Source of the DNA: Micromonospora tarapacensis
GTDB lineage: Bacteria > Actinomycetota > Actinomycetes > Mycobacteriales > Micromonosporaceae
Direction: 5' to 3'
NCBI RefSeq assembly: GCF_019697375.1
Contig: NZ_JAHCDI010000004.1
Location: 1,165,324 to 1,229,323, forward strand
DNA length: 64,000 bases
Below are positions 1 to 8,064 of this stretch, one piece after another. The notes below the pieces were generated by a model. The model ran no database searches. It was given only the letters and a program-made list of their open reading frames with translations, and had not been told where the DNA came from. Within the stretch, counting starts at the first letter, position 1. Every line of letters starts with the position of its first letter. The position numbers were made by a program, and so were the translations under genes.

Positions 1-470
1 CGGAGCACGTCCCCGCCCCACACGTCCGCGGCCACGTGGTCGAGGAGGACGAGCACGTCGAGCACGCGTTCCCCACGTGCGACGAGCACCGCCCGCGCGC
101 AGGACCGGGTCACGTCGAACGGCGGGTACTCGGCGCCGACGATCTCCGCCACGCGCCGTTCCCGCTGTGCCGCGTCCGCGTCCGCCGGCAGCCGGACCAC
201 CTCGTACTCCAGCGCCGGGTCGCCGATCCGCTGGAACGGCTCGCCGTCGGCGGCCACGAAATAGCGGGTACGCAGGGACTCGTGCCGGTCGCAGAGGCGG
301 TGCAGCGCGCCGGTCGCCGTCGCCAGCGCGACACCGGGCTCGGCGAGCCCGACGCGGAAGCCGACGGGGTCGAAGGTGCGGCGGTCGGGGAACCGGTACT
401 GGTCGAGCCAGGGCCAGGCCTGCCCCCAGCTCAGCGGGTACGTGGCTGCGGCACCGTCAGCCGTGGACAT
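1..470 (-). CDS. NRPS condensation-domain protein, 3' part beyond window
   Basis: Read on the minus strand from an ATG at 470, the frame stays open to the left edge, giving about 156 N-terminal residues. They look like the start of a nonribosomal peptide synthetase condensation domain. Visible are a PLSWGQAWPW block (residues 12-21, equivalent to the C1 core), RHESLRTRY (62-70, C2-like) and LLDHVAADVWGG (142-153) where the HHxxxDG catalytic motif is expected. The first His of that motif is Asp here, but the second His and the Asp are kept. Condensation domains join aminoacyl or acyl groups on carrier proteins; some free-standing ones make esters or are inactive. It follows a StrR-like activator in the same direction after a 107-nt gap, so it is probably the first structural gene of a biosynthetic cluster lying to the left. 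Whether it is free-standing or modular cannot be seen. Confidence 0.7.
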   Translation of the reverse strand, partial: MSTADGAAATYPLSWGQAWPWLDQYRFPDRRTFDPVGFRVGLAEPGVALATATGALHRLCDRHESLRTRYFVAADGEPFQRIGDPALEYEVVRLPADADAAQRERRVAEIVGAEYPPFDVTRSCARAVLVARGERVLDVLVLLDHVAADVWGGDVL

Positions 471-577
471 GTCGGCACCTCCTGGTGTCTGGTGGCGCGG
501 CTCGGGCGGCCCGGCCTGCGCGTGGTGCCCTCTTGATCCTCCTGGCCGTGCCCCGGGCCGGCCGTGCGGTGGGCCGC

Positions 578-1591
578 CTAGGCCGTGTCCTTGGCCTCCT
601 GCTCCAGCAGTTCGGCGAAGGCGAGCCAACCCTCGGAGCACTGGCGCGCCAGCCGGGCCACGGAGTACGTGCAGTGTGGTGGCAGGGCCGCCGGCACCTG
701 GTGCCACTCGGGCGCGTTGACCACCCGGAGGTTGAGCCAGCGCAGGAACTGACGGCCCGAGTCGGTGAAGCGCAGCGACGGATCCTGCTGCAGGCCACGC
801 AGCAGGTCGTCGATGTTCGCGCCGACCCGCCTGATGGTCCGCGTCACCTGGCCGTCCACCGCCGCCGAGCGCCGTACCTCCAGCGTGGGATTCTCGCCGC
901 GGTCGAGCCGGGCCCGCACGTCGCGGACCGTGGCCGGGGAGATGCCCGCCCGGCGCGCGGTCTCCCGCAGCGACGTCTGCGGATCGCGTCGGATGATCTC
1001 CGCCGCGATCCGGCGACCGTGATTGCTGTCCACCGGACGTGCCCTGCCGTCGCGGCCGATGCGGAACGGGGGTTGCTCCACGGTGGTGAGCGAGCGGCGG
1101 ATGGTGCCCACGGTCACCGGTGCCAGGCCGGTGACCTCCGCGATGGTGCGGTCGGACCATGAGCCGAACGCGCTGATGATCCGGCGCGCCGCCGCGGTGC
1201 GGTCGGCCAGGGAGAGCGGCAGGCCGTGCCCCGCGTTCGCGCGGACGGACTCCACGAACGCCTGCTCCTCCGTACCGTCGAAGAAGTGCACGTCGATCGT
1301 CCGCTGGCCGCGTAGCGCGGCGGCGTGGAGGCGGTGCATGCCGTCGATGACCCGCATGTGCGTCCGGTGCACGAGGATCGGGGGCAGGCGACCGTCGATC
1401 TCGGCCAGGAGCCGGACGTACGCGGAGTCCGAGCCGTCGAGCCGGGGCGAGTCGGCTGGCGCGAGGCGGTCCAGCGGGACGTGGACCGGGCGGGGCGACT
1501 GCCGCGGCCTCCCCGGTACGGCCAGGACGCGCAACTCGCGGGTGAGGGTCGGGACCATGCCCGATCCGTCACTGCCGTCGACCTCTCCCAT
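578..1591 (-). CDS. StrR/ParB-like pathway-specific transcriptional activator
   Basis: A 337-residue protein with a ParB/Spo0J-type N-terminal nuclease-fold domain, roughly residues 35-120, including ILVHRTHMRVIDGMHRLHAA, followed by helix-turn-helix segments (about 135-170, ending in TVGTIRR, and a second one at about 205-230, RRAGISPATVRDVRARL). This layout is that of the StrR/NovG family, which act as cluster-situated activators of antibiotic biosynthesis genes in actinomycetes. It lies just upstream of, and co-directional with, the condensation-domain gene, which fits such a role. The ATG at 1591 is used; an in-frame ATG at 1558 is possible. The C-terminal 100 residues, rich in Trp and Leu, are typical of the family but have no assigned motif. 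The assignment to activation of the neighbouring cluster is inference. Confidence 0.8.
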   Translation of the reverse strand: MGEVDGSDGSGMVPTLTRELRVLAVPGRPRQSPRPVHVPLDRLAPADSPRLDGSDSAYVRLLAEIDGRLPPILVHRTHMRVIDGMHRLHAAALRGQRTIDVHFFDGTEEQAFVESVRANAGHGLPLSLADRTAAARRIISAFGSWSDRTIAEVTGLAPVTVGTIRRSLTTVEQPPFRIGRDGRARPVDSNHGRRIAAEIIRRDPQTSLRETARRAGISPATVRDVRARLDRGENPTLEVRRSAAVDGQVTRTIRRVGANIDDLLRGLQQDPSLRFTDSGRQFLRWLNLRVVNAPEWHQVPAALPPHCTYSVARLARQCSEGWLAFAELLEQEAKDTA

Positions 1592-1952
1592 GCCGCACCC
1601 CAGTTCACAAAAGCCCGATGAGCCGATGTACCGCTACCGTCCGATGCCGTGGTGGCGTCGTGTCCTTCGCCGCCCTACACCCGGGTCCCCGGACCGGTCA
1701 GCGGAAGGACCAAGGTCGATCTTTGGTCCCCGGGGCCGGACAGTCTGCGAACCCGGACGCCTCCGGACGGTGCCGCCTCCGTCACCGGCTGAAGCCGACA
1801 CCGGCCGCCGAGCCCGCCGGACGGCACCGGACAGGTCGACACGTACGGCCTCGACGTGGCCACATGCATCCGCGCGGATCCCCGGTGATGAGTTGTCGCG
1901 CCCGCACCCGTCACACCTACGACGGGGCAGTTCCAGACGGAAGGATGGCGTG
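1592..1952. other. Intergenic region between divergent regulator and sigma factor genes
   Basis: This 361-nt gap separates the divergent StrR-like and sigma factor genes and must hold both promoters. No convincing gene is seen. A perfect 7-bp inverted repeat (ggaccaa / ttggtcc, 1707-1713 and 1723-1729, 9-nt spacer) could be an operator or a small hairpin. A Shine-Dalgarno-like ggaagg at 1939-1945 belongs to the sigma gene. Confidence 0.4.
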
Positions 1953-2951
1953 ATGAGGGCGGACACACGGCTGGAGGCGCTGGGTGTGAGCGGGCTGGGT
2001 GAGGTCGACGAGTCGGCGTTCTCGGGGCTGGCGCAGCGGCACCGGCGGGAGCTGCACGTGCACTGCTACCGGATGCTCGGGTCGTTCGAGGATGCCGAGG
2101 ACACCGTGCAGGAGACGTTCTTGCGTGCCTGGCGGCGGCGGGAGACCTTCGCGGGGCGGTCGACGTTCCGGGCCTGGCTGTACCGGATCGCCACCAACGC
2201 CTGCCTGGACCTGCTCGCCAAGCGCCGCCCGGAGCCCGCGACCGGCGGCGAGGTGCGGTGGCTGCAGCCCTACCCGGACCGGCTGCTCGACGAGCTGCCC
2301 GCGGGCGACGCGGACGAGCCGGAGACCGTCGCCGTCGCGCGGGAGACGATCGAGCTGGCGTACCTGATCGCAGTCCAGCACCTCGCGCCGCGCCCGCGGG
2401 CCGTGCTGATCCTGCGGGACGTGCTCGGCTGGCCGGCGAAGGACGTCGCGGAACTCCTCGGCGACTCGGTGAACTCCGTGAACAGCGCGTTGCAGCGGGC
2501 CCGCGCCGGCATGCGGGAACACCTGCCTGCCGAGCGGCAGGACTGGACCGGCGGCGAGGAGGACGCCGGGACGCGCGAGCTGGTGCGCCGCTACACCGAC
2601 GCCAGCGTGGCCACGGACGTCGACGGGATCGCCGCACTGCTGCGGCACGACGTCCGCTGCTCGATGCCGCCCACGCCGGGCCTGTACGTCGGCCGCGACC
2701 CGGTCGTGAACAGCTGGATCGAGGACGGCTTCGAGGACCTGGGACAGCTGCGCACCGTCCGCACCTGCGTGAACCGGCAGCCCGCCGTCGCCTTCTACCT
2801 CTGGCGGTCACAGGAGGGCGCGTACCTGCCGCTGACGATCGACGTCCTGCGCGTCACCGGCGGAGCGATCACCGAGATCGTCACGTTCCACGACGACCGG
2901 TTTGCGCAACTCGGGCTGCCGGAGCGCCTGCCGGCGGACGGCACGGAGTAG
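1953..2951 (+). CDS. ECF sigma factor of the SigG type with SnoaL-like C-terminal domain
   Basis: A 332-residue RNA polymerase sigma factor. Region 2 is clear near residues 28-95 (LHVHCYRMLGSFEDAEDTVQ, then TFRAWLYRIATNACLDLL), and region 4 near 145-190 (LGWPAKDVAELLGDSVNSVN). The last 130 residues look like a SnoaL/NTF2-type fold, as in Mycobacterium SigG and related long ECF factors, where the extension tunes promoter binding instead of a separate anti-sigma factor. The frame is open far upstream, but the start is placed at ATG 1953 because ggaagg precedes it by about 8 nt and family homology begins shortly after. The next gene, a DUF6069 membrane protein, starts 23 nt downstream with its own strong ribosome site, so the two are probably one operon. 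The target regulon is unknown. Confidence 0.85.
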   Translation: MRADTRLEALGVSGLGEVDESAFSGLAQRHRRELHVHCYRMLGSFEDAEDTVQETFLRAWRRRETFAGRSTFRAWLYRIATNACLDLLAKRRPEPATGGEVRWLQPYPDRLLDELPAGDADEPETVAVARETIELAYLIAVQHLAPRPRAVLILRDVLGWPAKDVAELLGDSVNSVNSALQRARAGMREHLPAERQDWTGGEEDAGTRELVRRYTDASVATDVDGIAALLRHDVRCSMPPTPGLYVGRDPVVNSWIEDGFEDLGQLRTVRTCVNRQPAVAFYLWRSQEGAYLPLTIDVLRVTGGAITEIVTFHDDRFAQLGLPERLPADGTE

Positions 2952-2974
2952 TTGCCGAAGGAGGGAGGAGCGAC

Positions 2975-3472
2975 ATGAACAGCAGGAATGACACCGGGGT
3001 GGCCGCCAGCCCGGCATCGGATCAGACCAGTCATGCCCACCGACCGCGCGGGGTCGCCGGCACCGGCTTCGTTGCCACGCTCGCCGCGATGGTGGCCACC
3101 ACCCTCGCCGCTGCGCTTGCCCAGGCCGTTGGCGTCGACTTCGAGGTCCCCGATGGTGGGGAGGAGGCGATTCCGTTGTCCGGGTTCGCCGTGGTGACCG
3201 GCTTCTTCTCGCTCGTGGGCACCGGCATTGCCGTCGCTCTGCGTCGTTGGAGCGACCGCCCCGGTGAGCGATTCGTGTGGACGGCAGTGTCGCTGACCGC
3301 GATCTCGTTGGTCCCGCCCCTGCTCTGCGGGGCAGACACCGCCACCATCGCCGCCCTCCTCGGGCTACACCTCGTCCCCGCGGCGGTGATGATCCCCACC
3401 CTGGCACGGAGCCTCCGCACGGGCCGCGCCGCAGCCGTGTTCCAGGGCGTACGGTCGGGGTCCGGGCGTTAG
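2975..3472 (+). CDS. DUF6069 family membrane protein
   Basis: A 165-residue protein with four predicted membrane segments (about residues 30-52, 66-88, 104-123 and 126-147) and a polar, His-containing N-terminus. The start ATG is preceded by gagggaggag. It resembles the DUF6069 family of small actinobacterial membrane proteins of unknown function. A second member is encoded at 36362-36772; both share the order of a hydrophobic hairpin, the GF-V-T-FSL region, a basic patch (RRWSDRPGERF here, RFARRPRRTF there) and a helix with SLVP. Both are next to ECF sigma factors. Translation is probably linked to the sigma factor gene, 23 nt upstream. Function is unknown; a membrane-sensing partner role is only a guess. 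Confidence 0.7.
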   Translation: MNSRNDTGVAASPASDQTSHAHRPRGVAGTGFVATLAAMVATTLAAALAQAVGVDFEVPDGGEEAIPLSGFAVVTGFFSLVGTGIAVALRRWSDRPGERFVWTAVSLTAISLVPPLLCGADTATIAALLGLHLVPAAVMIPTLARSLRTGRAAAVFQGVRSGSGR

Positions 3473-3494
3473 ATCTCGCCCGTGCCTCCGGTCG

Positions 3495-4310
3495 TTAGGC
3501 ACCCGGCAGCGGTACCCACCGATCACCGACGGCGGCGTGGAGCGCCAGCAGCAGAAGGTTGATCAGGATGGCCGCGAGGATGCCGAGGACGAGACCGAGG
3601 ATCCCACGGTCCCGCCGCTCCCGATCGCCGGGCATGGCGGCCGGCACCACCGGACGTGACCACGGGCGGTCGCGGGACAACCAGAAAAGCATCCCGAGGC
3701 CGTACGGTGCGGTGGAGACCAGCCAGAACCAGAACCATCGAGTGCCGAGAACCGGAGCCGGACCGGCAACAAGCACGCCGAGGGAGATGGCAGCGAGGAG
3801 CAGCCCGATCCCGGTGACGGTGGCGGCGGCCCACCGGGGACGGACCTCGCCGGCGCGGTGCTCCGGACCGCCGGCCCGCAGATCCTGCCCGATACCGACG
3901 GCCCCGGGCCCGGAGTAGCTTGCCGGGTCGACGGCGCCCGTGGTGGTGACCTGGTCGAAGCGATCGGTGTCGGTCCAGTACACCCGACCGTCGGGGGTCC
4001 GCCACGCGAACAGCGGACCGAGCGTGCTGGACGCCCGCAGACCGGACGCTCCGAACCACGGCCGCGGACCGCCGCCGGCGGCCCAGCTGTCGCCCCACTG
4101 GTATGCCGTCACCCGGCCGGCGACCACGGCCGCCCTCGCCTGCTCGTAGCTCTGCTTCCGGGGCGCCGTCCACCAGCTGACCGCTGCTGCCAGCAGCCAC
4201 ACCAGGACCAGAGCGAGCCGCAACACGGCCCACCACCGCGACGTCCGCCCAGCCAGCGCAACGGCCACGACACGCACCCCCCCCCGCACGACCACATGGT
4301 TCCAGTACAT
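3495..4310 (-). CDS. Membrane protein with large extracellular loop, unknown function
   Basis: A 271-residue protein with an N-terminal membrane segment (about residues 22-44), an exported loop of about 100 residues rich in Trp, Gly and Asp, then three further segments (about 160-182, 185-205 and 240-262). The ATG at 4310 is chosen because it lies 2 nt after the stop of the WYL regulator gene; longer readings would run inside that gene. The tight spacing makes it an operon partner of the regulator. No catalytic motif or known family was recognised. A poly-C run of 9 at about 4278-4286 lies inside the gene and is a weak spot for sequencing error, but the frame is intact across it. Confidence 0.6.
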   Translation of the reverse strand: MYWNHVVVRGGVRVVAVALAGRTSRWWAVLRLALVLVWLLAAAVSWWTAPRKQSYEQARAAVVAGRVTAYQWGDSWAAGGGPRPWFGASGLRASSTLGPLFAWRTPDGRVYWTDTDRFDQVTTTGAVDPASYSGPGAVGIGQDLRAGGPEHRAGEVRPRWAAATVTGIGLLLAAISLGVLVAGPAPVLGTRWFWFWLVSTAPYGLGMLFWLSRDRPWSRPVVPAAMPGDRERRDRGILGLVLGILAAILINLLLLALHAAVGDRWVPLPGA

Positions 4311-4312
4311 GT

Positions 4313-5296
4313 CTAGTCGCCGGGAATGGTCTCCGGCGGCGACGGCGAGAGTGCCGCGCTGAAGCGGGCCGCGACCGCCGCCACGGCGGCACGCAGTTCG
4401 GGGCCTTCTGCCACGGAGAAGTCGAACGGGACGGCGGCCAGCCACTCCTGCGCGTACATCGCGGGGTTTCTGGTGCTACCGACCAGCACGCATCGGTCGC
4501 CATCCGCCTGGAGGCGGCCCATCGGCGGCCGGATCCAGGGCACCACCTTCTCCCGCGCCGCGTGGAACACCACGCGGGTGAGGTACTTCCAGCCCGCGCC
4601 CAGATTTTCCTCGAGCGCGGCAACAGGATCCAGGTCGCCGGGCGGCGTGAAGCCTCGCGCGGTCTGCCGTACGGCCCGGACTCGGTCGACCCGGTACGTG
4701 CGGATGGCGTCCGCGCGGTGCGAGTGGCACAGCAGGTACCAGCGCCCGTACCGCACCACGACTGCCCACGGGTCGACCTCGGCGTCCCACTCCTCGCCGC
4801 CCTCGCCCTGATAGGTGACCACGACGCGGCGCCGGTCGGCGACGGCGGTGACCAGGGTGCTCGTGATGGCGGGGTCGGGGCGGCTCGAATATCGGTCAGG
4901 GGCGGCCGAGGCGTGGACCCGCAGCGCCGCCGCCTGCCGTCCGACGCTGTCGGGGAGAGCCCGGATGACCTTGCTGAGCGCCGAGCCGATCGGGTCGTCG
5001 TCGTCGATTGCTTCCGGCTGCCCGTCGAGCACGGCCATGACCAGGCCGAGCGCCTGCTCCTGGGTGAAGACGACCGGCGGCAGTCGGGTGCCGCGGCCCA
5101 GCCGGTAGCCGCCGTACGGCCCGCGGACCGACTCGACCGCGATGCCGGCCTCGCGAAGGATCTCGACGTAACGTCGCGCGGCCCGTTCCGTCACGCCCAG
5201 GGCCGAGGCCAGCTGGCCGGCGGTCGCGCCGGGACGTGCCTGCAGGATCTCGAGCGCGCGGACGGCCCGGGCGGTGGGGCTCGGACCGGTTCGCAC
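4313..5296 (-). CDS. WYL-domain transcriptional regulator (YafY/DeoR-like)
   Basis: A 327-residue regulator. An N-terminal winged helix-turn-helix (residues 8-62, with TAGQLASALGVTERAARRYV) is followed by a WYL domain around residues 140-225, where VRYGRWYLLCHSHRADAIRTY is the ligand-sensing core (W-Y-L seen as WYL), and a WCX-like C-terminal region. Such proteins repress or activate neighbouring genes in response to nucleotides or other small ligands. It is transcribed away from the alpha/beta hydrolase gene; the 53-nt gap contains a short dyad (ccgga-N9-tccgg around 5320) that could be its site. It overlaps functionally with the downstream membrane protein through a 2-nt gap. Confidence 0.85.
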   Translation of the reverse strand: MRTGPSPTARAVRALEILQARPGATAGQLASALGVTERAARRYVEILREAGIAVESVRGPYGGYRLGRGTRLPPVVFTQEQALGLVMAVLDGQPEAIDDDDPIGSALSKVIRALPDSVGRQAAALRVHASAAPDRYSSRPDPAITSTLVTAVADRRRVVVTYQGEGGEEWDAEVDPWAVVVRYGRWYLLCHSHRADAIRTYRVDRVRAVRQTARGFTPPGDLDPVAALEENLGAGWKYLTRVVFHAAREKVVPWIRPPMGRLQADGDRCVLVGSTRNPAMYAQEWLAAVPFDFSVAEGPELRAAVAAVAARFSAALSPSPPETIPGD

Positions 5297-5349
5297 AGCG
5301 GAGACAATACCGGAAGTAGAACGTCCGGAATCGGCTCTAGGTTGGTTCC

Positions 5350-6033
5350 ATGACCGCAGAACAGATCGTGCTCCTTGGTGGCCTGTGGCTCGACGAGTCG
5401 GTGTGGACCAGCGTCGCGCGCGAGCTGGAACAGGGGGGCCGCCATCCGGTGCCGGTGACCCTGCCGGGGCAGGGCGACGGGAACAGGTCGGCGACGCTGG
5501 CCGATCAGCTGACCGCGGTGCTTGCCGCCGTGGACGCGGGGCCCGGCAAATCGGTGGTGGTGGGACACTCCGCAGCGTGCACCCTGGCCTGGATGGCGGC
5601 CGACGCGCGGCCCGGTAGGGTCGCGAAAGTGGTGCTGATCGGCGGGTTCCCGTCGAGCGACGGGCAGCCGTACGCGGACTTCTTCGAGATCACCGACGGC
5701 GTCATGCCGTTCCCGGGGTGGGACCCGTTCGAGGGCGCGGACGCGGCCGACCTGGACGAGCGGGCGCGGCGGGCGTTCGAGGCGGTCGCGATCCCGGTCC
5801 CACAGGGCGTGGCCAGGGGCGTCGTACACCTGACGGACGAGCGGCGGTTCGACACACCTGTCGTGATGGTGTGCCCCGAGTTCACCCCAGCCCAGGCACG
5901 GGAGTTGATCGCCGCGGGCGACATACCCGAGTTGGCCCGGGCCAAGCACGTCGACCTGGTCGACATCGACTCCGGGCATTGGCCGATGCTGACGCGGCCC
6001 GCAGAACTGGCCCGGATCCTCGCCGCCGTCTAG
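5350..6033 (+). CDS. Alpha/beta-hydrolase
   Basis: A 227-residue single-domain alpha/beta hydrolase. The N-terminal LVGG-like strand (IVLLGGLWLDESVW), an oxyanion region, the nucleophile elbow G-H-S-A-A (about residues 73-77) and a C-terminal His in DIDSGHWPM (about 208-216) give a plausible Ser-His dyad, with Asp candidates around 185-205. Length is normal for small esterases or lyases of the MhpC type. The substrate cannot be told from sequence. It is divergent from the WYL regulator at 5296, a common arrangement for a regulator and its target. Confidence 0.8.
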   Translation: MTAEQIVLLGGLWLDESVWTSVARELEQGGRHPVPVTLPGQGDGNRSATLADQLTAVLAAVDAGPGKSVVVGHSAACTLAWMAADARPGRVAKVVLIGGFPSSDGQPYADFFEITDGVMPFPGWDPFEGADAADLDERARRAFEAVAIPVPQGVARGVVHLTDERRFDTPVVMVCPEFTPAQARELIAAGDIPELARAKHVDLVDIDSGHWPMLTRPAELARILAAV

Positions 6034-6078
6034 CCGCACACGGAGACCACACCTGCGGACCACGTCGGACTACGGCTA

Positions 6079-6165
6079 CCTGCCATCGACGGCGCTGACG
6101 TCGCCGCGTACAGCGTCAGCAAGGCGGCGCAATTCGGTCTCATGAAGGCCCTTTCCGGCGATGGC
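6079..6165 (+). pseudogene. Possible short-chain dehydrogenase remnant
   Basis: Within the 163-nt gap after the hydrolase gene, one plus-strand frame reads ADVAAYSVSKAAQFGLMKAL. This matches the catalytic Tyr-x-x-x-Lys block of short-chain dehydrogenases (YSVSK, then the following helix). There is no start codon, no Rossmann motif and no room for a full enzyme, so if real it is a decayed fragment. The match is short and could be chance. Confidence 0.3.
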
Positions 6166-6196
6166 AGGCGCTCCACGTGCAGTTCCCTTGACACCG

Positions 6197-7078
6197 CTAT
6201 GACCTGCGCTTGTGCCGGCTGGCTGCCAGGCGCCCCAGAGCGGGCCTCAGGGCTTGGCCCGGGGCAGCCAGAAGGCGTCTTGCCAGGCCCTTTGGCTCTG
6301 GCCGGAGGCTGGGTTCTCCCAGGCGCCGCGTCGCCTCTGCCAGTTCCGCTCCGGTTTCACGTACGGTCGAGGTCAGGCTCCCCAGCTTGGAGTTGACCTC
6401 TTGCAGTTGTTCGACGAGCTTGCCGATCGTGGTCTGTCCTATCCACGTGTCCTGCATAGGTGTGAGGTCGATGTCGTACGTGAGTTCCGGCGCCGGGCCG
6501 AACGGTCCATCCGCGTTGACGATGAAGGTGAACTCGTTGCTGACTCCGGGCTTGAAACGCTGGGCTCCGATGTCGAAGAACAACTCCATCCGGTGGCCCG
6601 GTGGCATCGTCTTCACTCCTCTGGTGAAGATGTGCCACTCGTGGATCGGATTCCGTCCGTCACCGTCGAGCGAGGTGGTTATCGGCTGTGCCAGTTCGAT
6701 CCGTACGTTGCGGGCGATCGACGGGCCGATATTCTCGATCGACAGCATGAGGACACTGCGGTCGTTCGGTGCCGGCCCGATGTCCACCACCACCATCGGT
6801 TGGAGCGACTCCTCCTGGGCCTGACGAGTCGCTCGGTGGGCCGCGTCGGTCTGGGCAACCTGCTGGAGCAGAAGTTCGATCTGGCGTCGTCCCAGTTCGG
6901 TCTGTTCGCGGGCGGAGTCGGCCTGCGACCGCGCCGCCTCGGCTGACGCCTTGGCTGCCTGCGCCGAGCGCCAGCTGTAGATGAGGCCGAGGAGCGCGAG
7001 CACGGCCACGGTGGCCGACAGCCGATCGACCGTGAGCCAGCGCAGTGCCTCCGGGATCCGGTCAACTGCCCCACTCAC
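6197..7078 (-). CDS. Membrane-anchored coiled-coil protein, third gene of TIR/ATPase operon
   Basis: A 293-residue protein with one membrane segment near residues 20-40 (LSATVAVLALLGLIYSW), directly followed by a heptad-rich coiled coil (about 42-90, alternating Ala, Gln, Glu, Arg), then a beta-rich domain (about 95-215, with VVVDIGPAPNDRSVLML and a later IGKLVEQLQEV helix) and a basic C-terminus. No known family was recognised. Its start is 9 nt after the stop of the P-loop ATPase gene, so it belongs to the same operon. The N-in topology with most of the protein probably cytoplasmic is a guess. In the context of a TIR protein and ATPases it could anchor the complex to the membrane or be a membrane-acting effector. 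Confidence 0.6.
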   Translation of the reverse strand: MSGAVDRIPEALRWLTVDRLSATVAVLALLGLIYSWRSAQAAKASAEAARSQADSAREQTELGRRQIELLLQQVAQTDAAHRATRQAQEESLQPMVVVDIGPAPNDRSVLMLSIENIGPSIARNVRIELAQPITTSLDGDGRNPIHEWHIFTRGVKTMPPGHRMELFFDIGAQRFKPGVSNEFTFIVNADGPFGPAPELTYDIDLTPMQDTWIGQTTIGKLVEQLQEVNSKLGSLTSTVRETGAELAEATRRLGEPSLRPEPKGLARRLLAAPGQALRPALGRLAASRHKRRS

Positions 7079-7087
7079 GCCGCTGCC

Positions 7088-8062
7088 CTAGTCGTCGGAG
7101 GCGTAGGAGATCGCGATGTTGCGGGCGGCGTCACCGAGGTCATGCTGGGCGATCCAGTCGAAGAAGATCCGGGGCCCACGGCGTAGTACGCCATCGTCGA
7201 TCCGGAGGACTCCGATGCATCGGGCGAACCGCGCGGCTCGTCGATATTTCGACCAGGGCGGCTTACCGATGTCGGCACGGGGCAGCCCGGCTGCGGGAAA
7301 CCTGCGGATCATCGCCATGCCGTCGGTGCCGAGTTGCTGTTGCCAGGCAGAAAATGTTGACAGGCATCTGTCGGAAACGATCTCCTCCGCCTCGTCGAGC
7401 GTCTGCCCGTCCCAGACCTCGGCGAGCAACCGGGTAGAGAGCCAGGCATGTCCACCGGCGAGATCCATCACCCGGTCCACCGCGTTTCCGCCGACGATCT
7501 CCACCAGCTTCGCGACGGCGACGACATCGAGCGGCTCGATGTATCTCACCTCGGCGGTGTTGAGCGGTGGCGAGCCCTTGTCGTGCGGATCCCGGAACAG
7601 CACCAGCACCGGGCCGCCCACCAGCAGAATCGAGATGTCGCTCCGTAGGTGGGTGTCGTCCAGCCAGCGGAGGAAGGAATAGAAGCCGGGGCCCCACCGC
7701 GCCTGGAGGAGGCGGTCCGCCTCGTCGATGACCAGCGCGAGCGGGCGGAGGTGATCGAGTGCTCGGACGATCTCGCTGCGGGTCGCCTGCTGATGGGTGG
7801 TTTCCGGCCGGTGCTCCACCGCGCTGCGTAGCGCGCCCAGCGCGGATGCCTCCGTGGTCAGATCCCAGCCGGCGGCATCGGTCCGGACGAGGCGCCGCGC
7901 AAGCCCGTCGCTCGACAGTTGGCGGGCCAGGGTGGTTTTCCCCGCCCGTCGGCCGCCGATGAGCAGCGTCGACTTTCCCTGCTGAAGGAGGGCCGTCAGC
8001 TGCCGCAACTCGGCCTCGCGACCGACGAACAAGTCAGGCGAGAGCAGCGGATTGCCTGCCAT
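7088..8062 (-). CDS. P-loop ATPase, second gene of TIR/ATPase operon
   Basis: A 324-residue AAA/ORC-like ATPase. LFVGREAELRQL at the N-terminus is the usual lead-in of archaeal-type and STAND ATPases. Walker A is GGRRAGKTT (residues 36-44) and Walker B is LALVIDEADRLL (about 108-119, Asp-Glu present). A sensor-like segment (ISILLVGGP) follows, and the C-terminal third (from about 215) looks like a winged-helix region. The ATG at 8062 is preferred because it lies 2 nt after the stop of the upstream TIR gene; the longer reading to 8101 would overlap that gene. A pair of different ATPases in one operon suggests hetero-oligomeric assembly or a switch/helper pair, which is inference. Confidence 0.75.
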   Translation of the reverse strand: MAGNPLLSPDLFVGREAELRQLTALLQQGKSTLLIGGRRAGKTTLARQLSSDGLARRLVRTDAAGWDLTTEASALGALRSAVEHRPETTHQQATRSEIVRALDHLRPLALVIDEADRLLQARWGPGFYSFLRWLDDTHLRSDISILLVGGPVLVLFRDPHDKGSPPLNTAEVRYIEPLDVVAVAKLVEIVGGNAVDRVMDLAGGHAWLSTRLLAEVWDGQTLDEAEEIVSDRCLSTFSAWQQQLGTDGMAMIRRFPAAGLPRADIGKPPWSKYRRAARFARCIGVLRIDDGVLRRGPRIFFDWIAQHDLGDAARNIAISYASDD

Positions 8063-8064
8063 GG

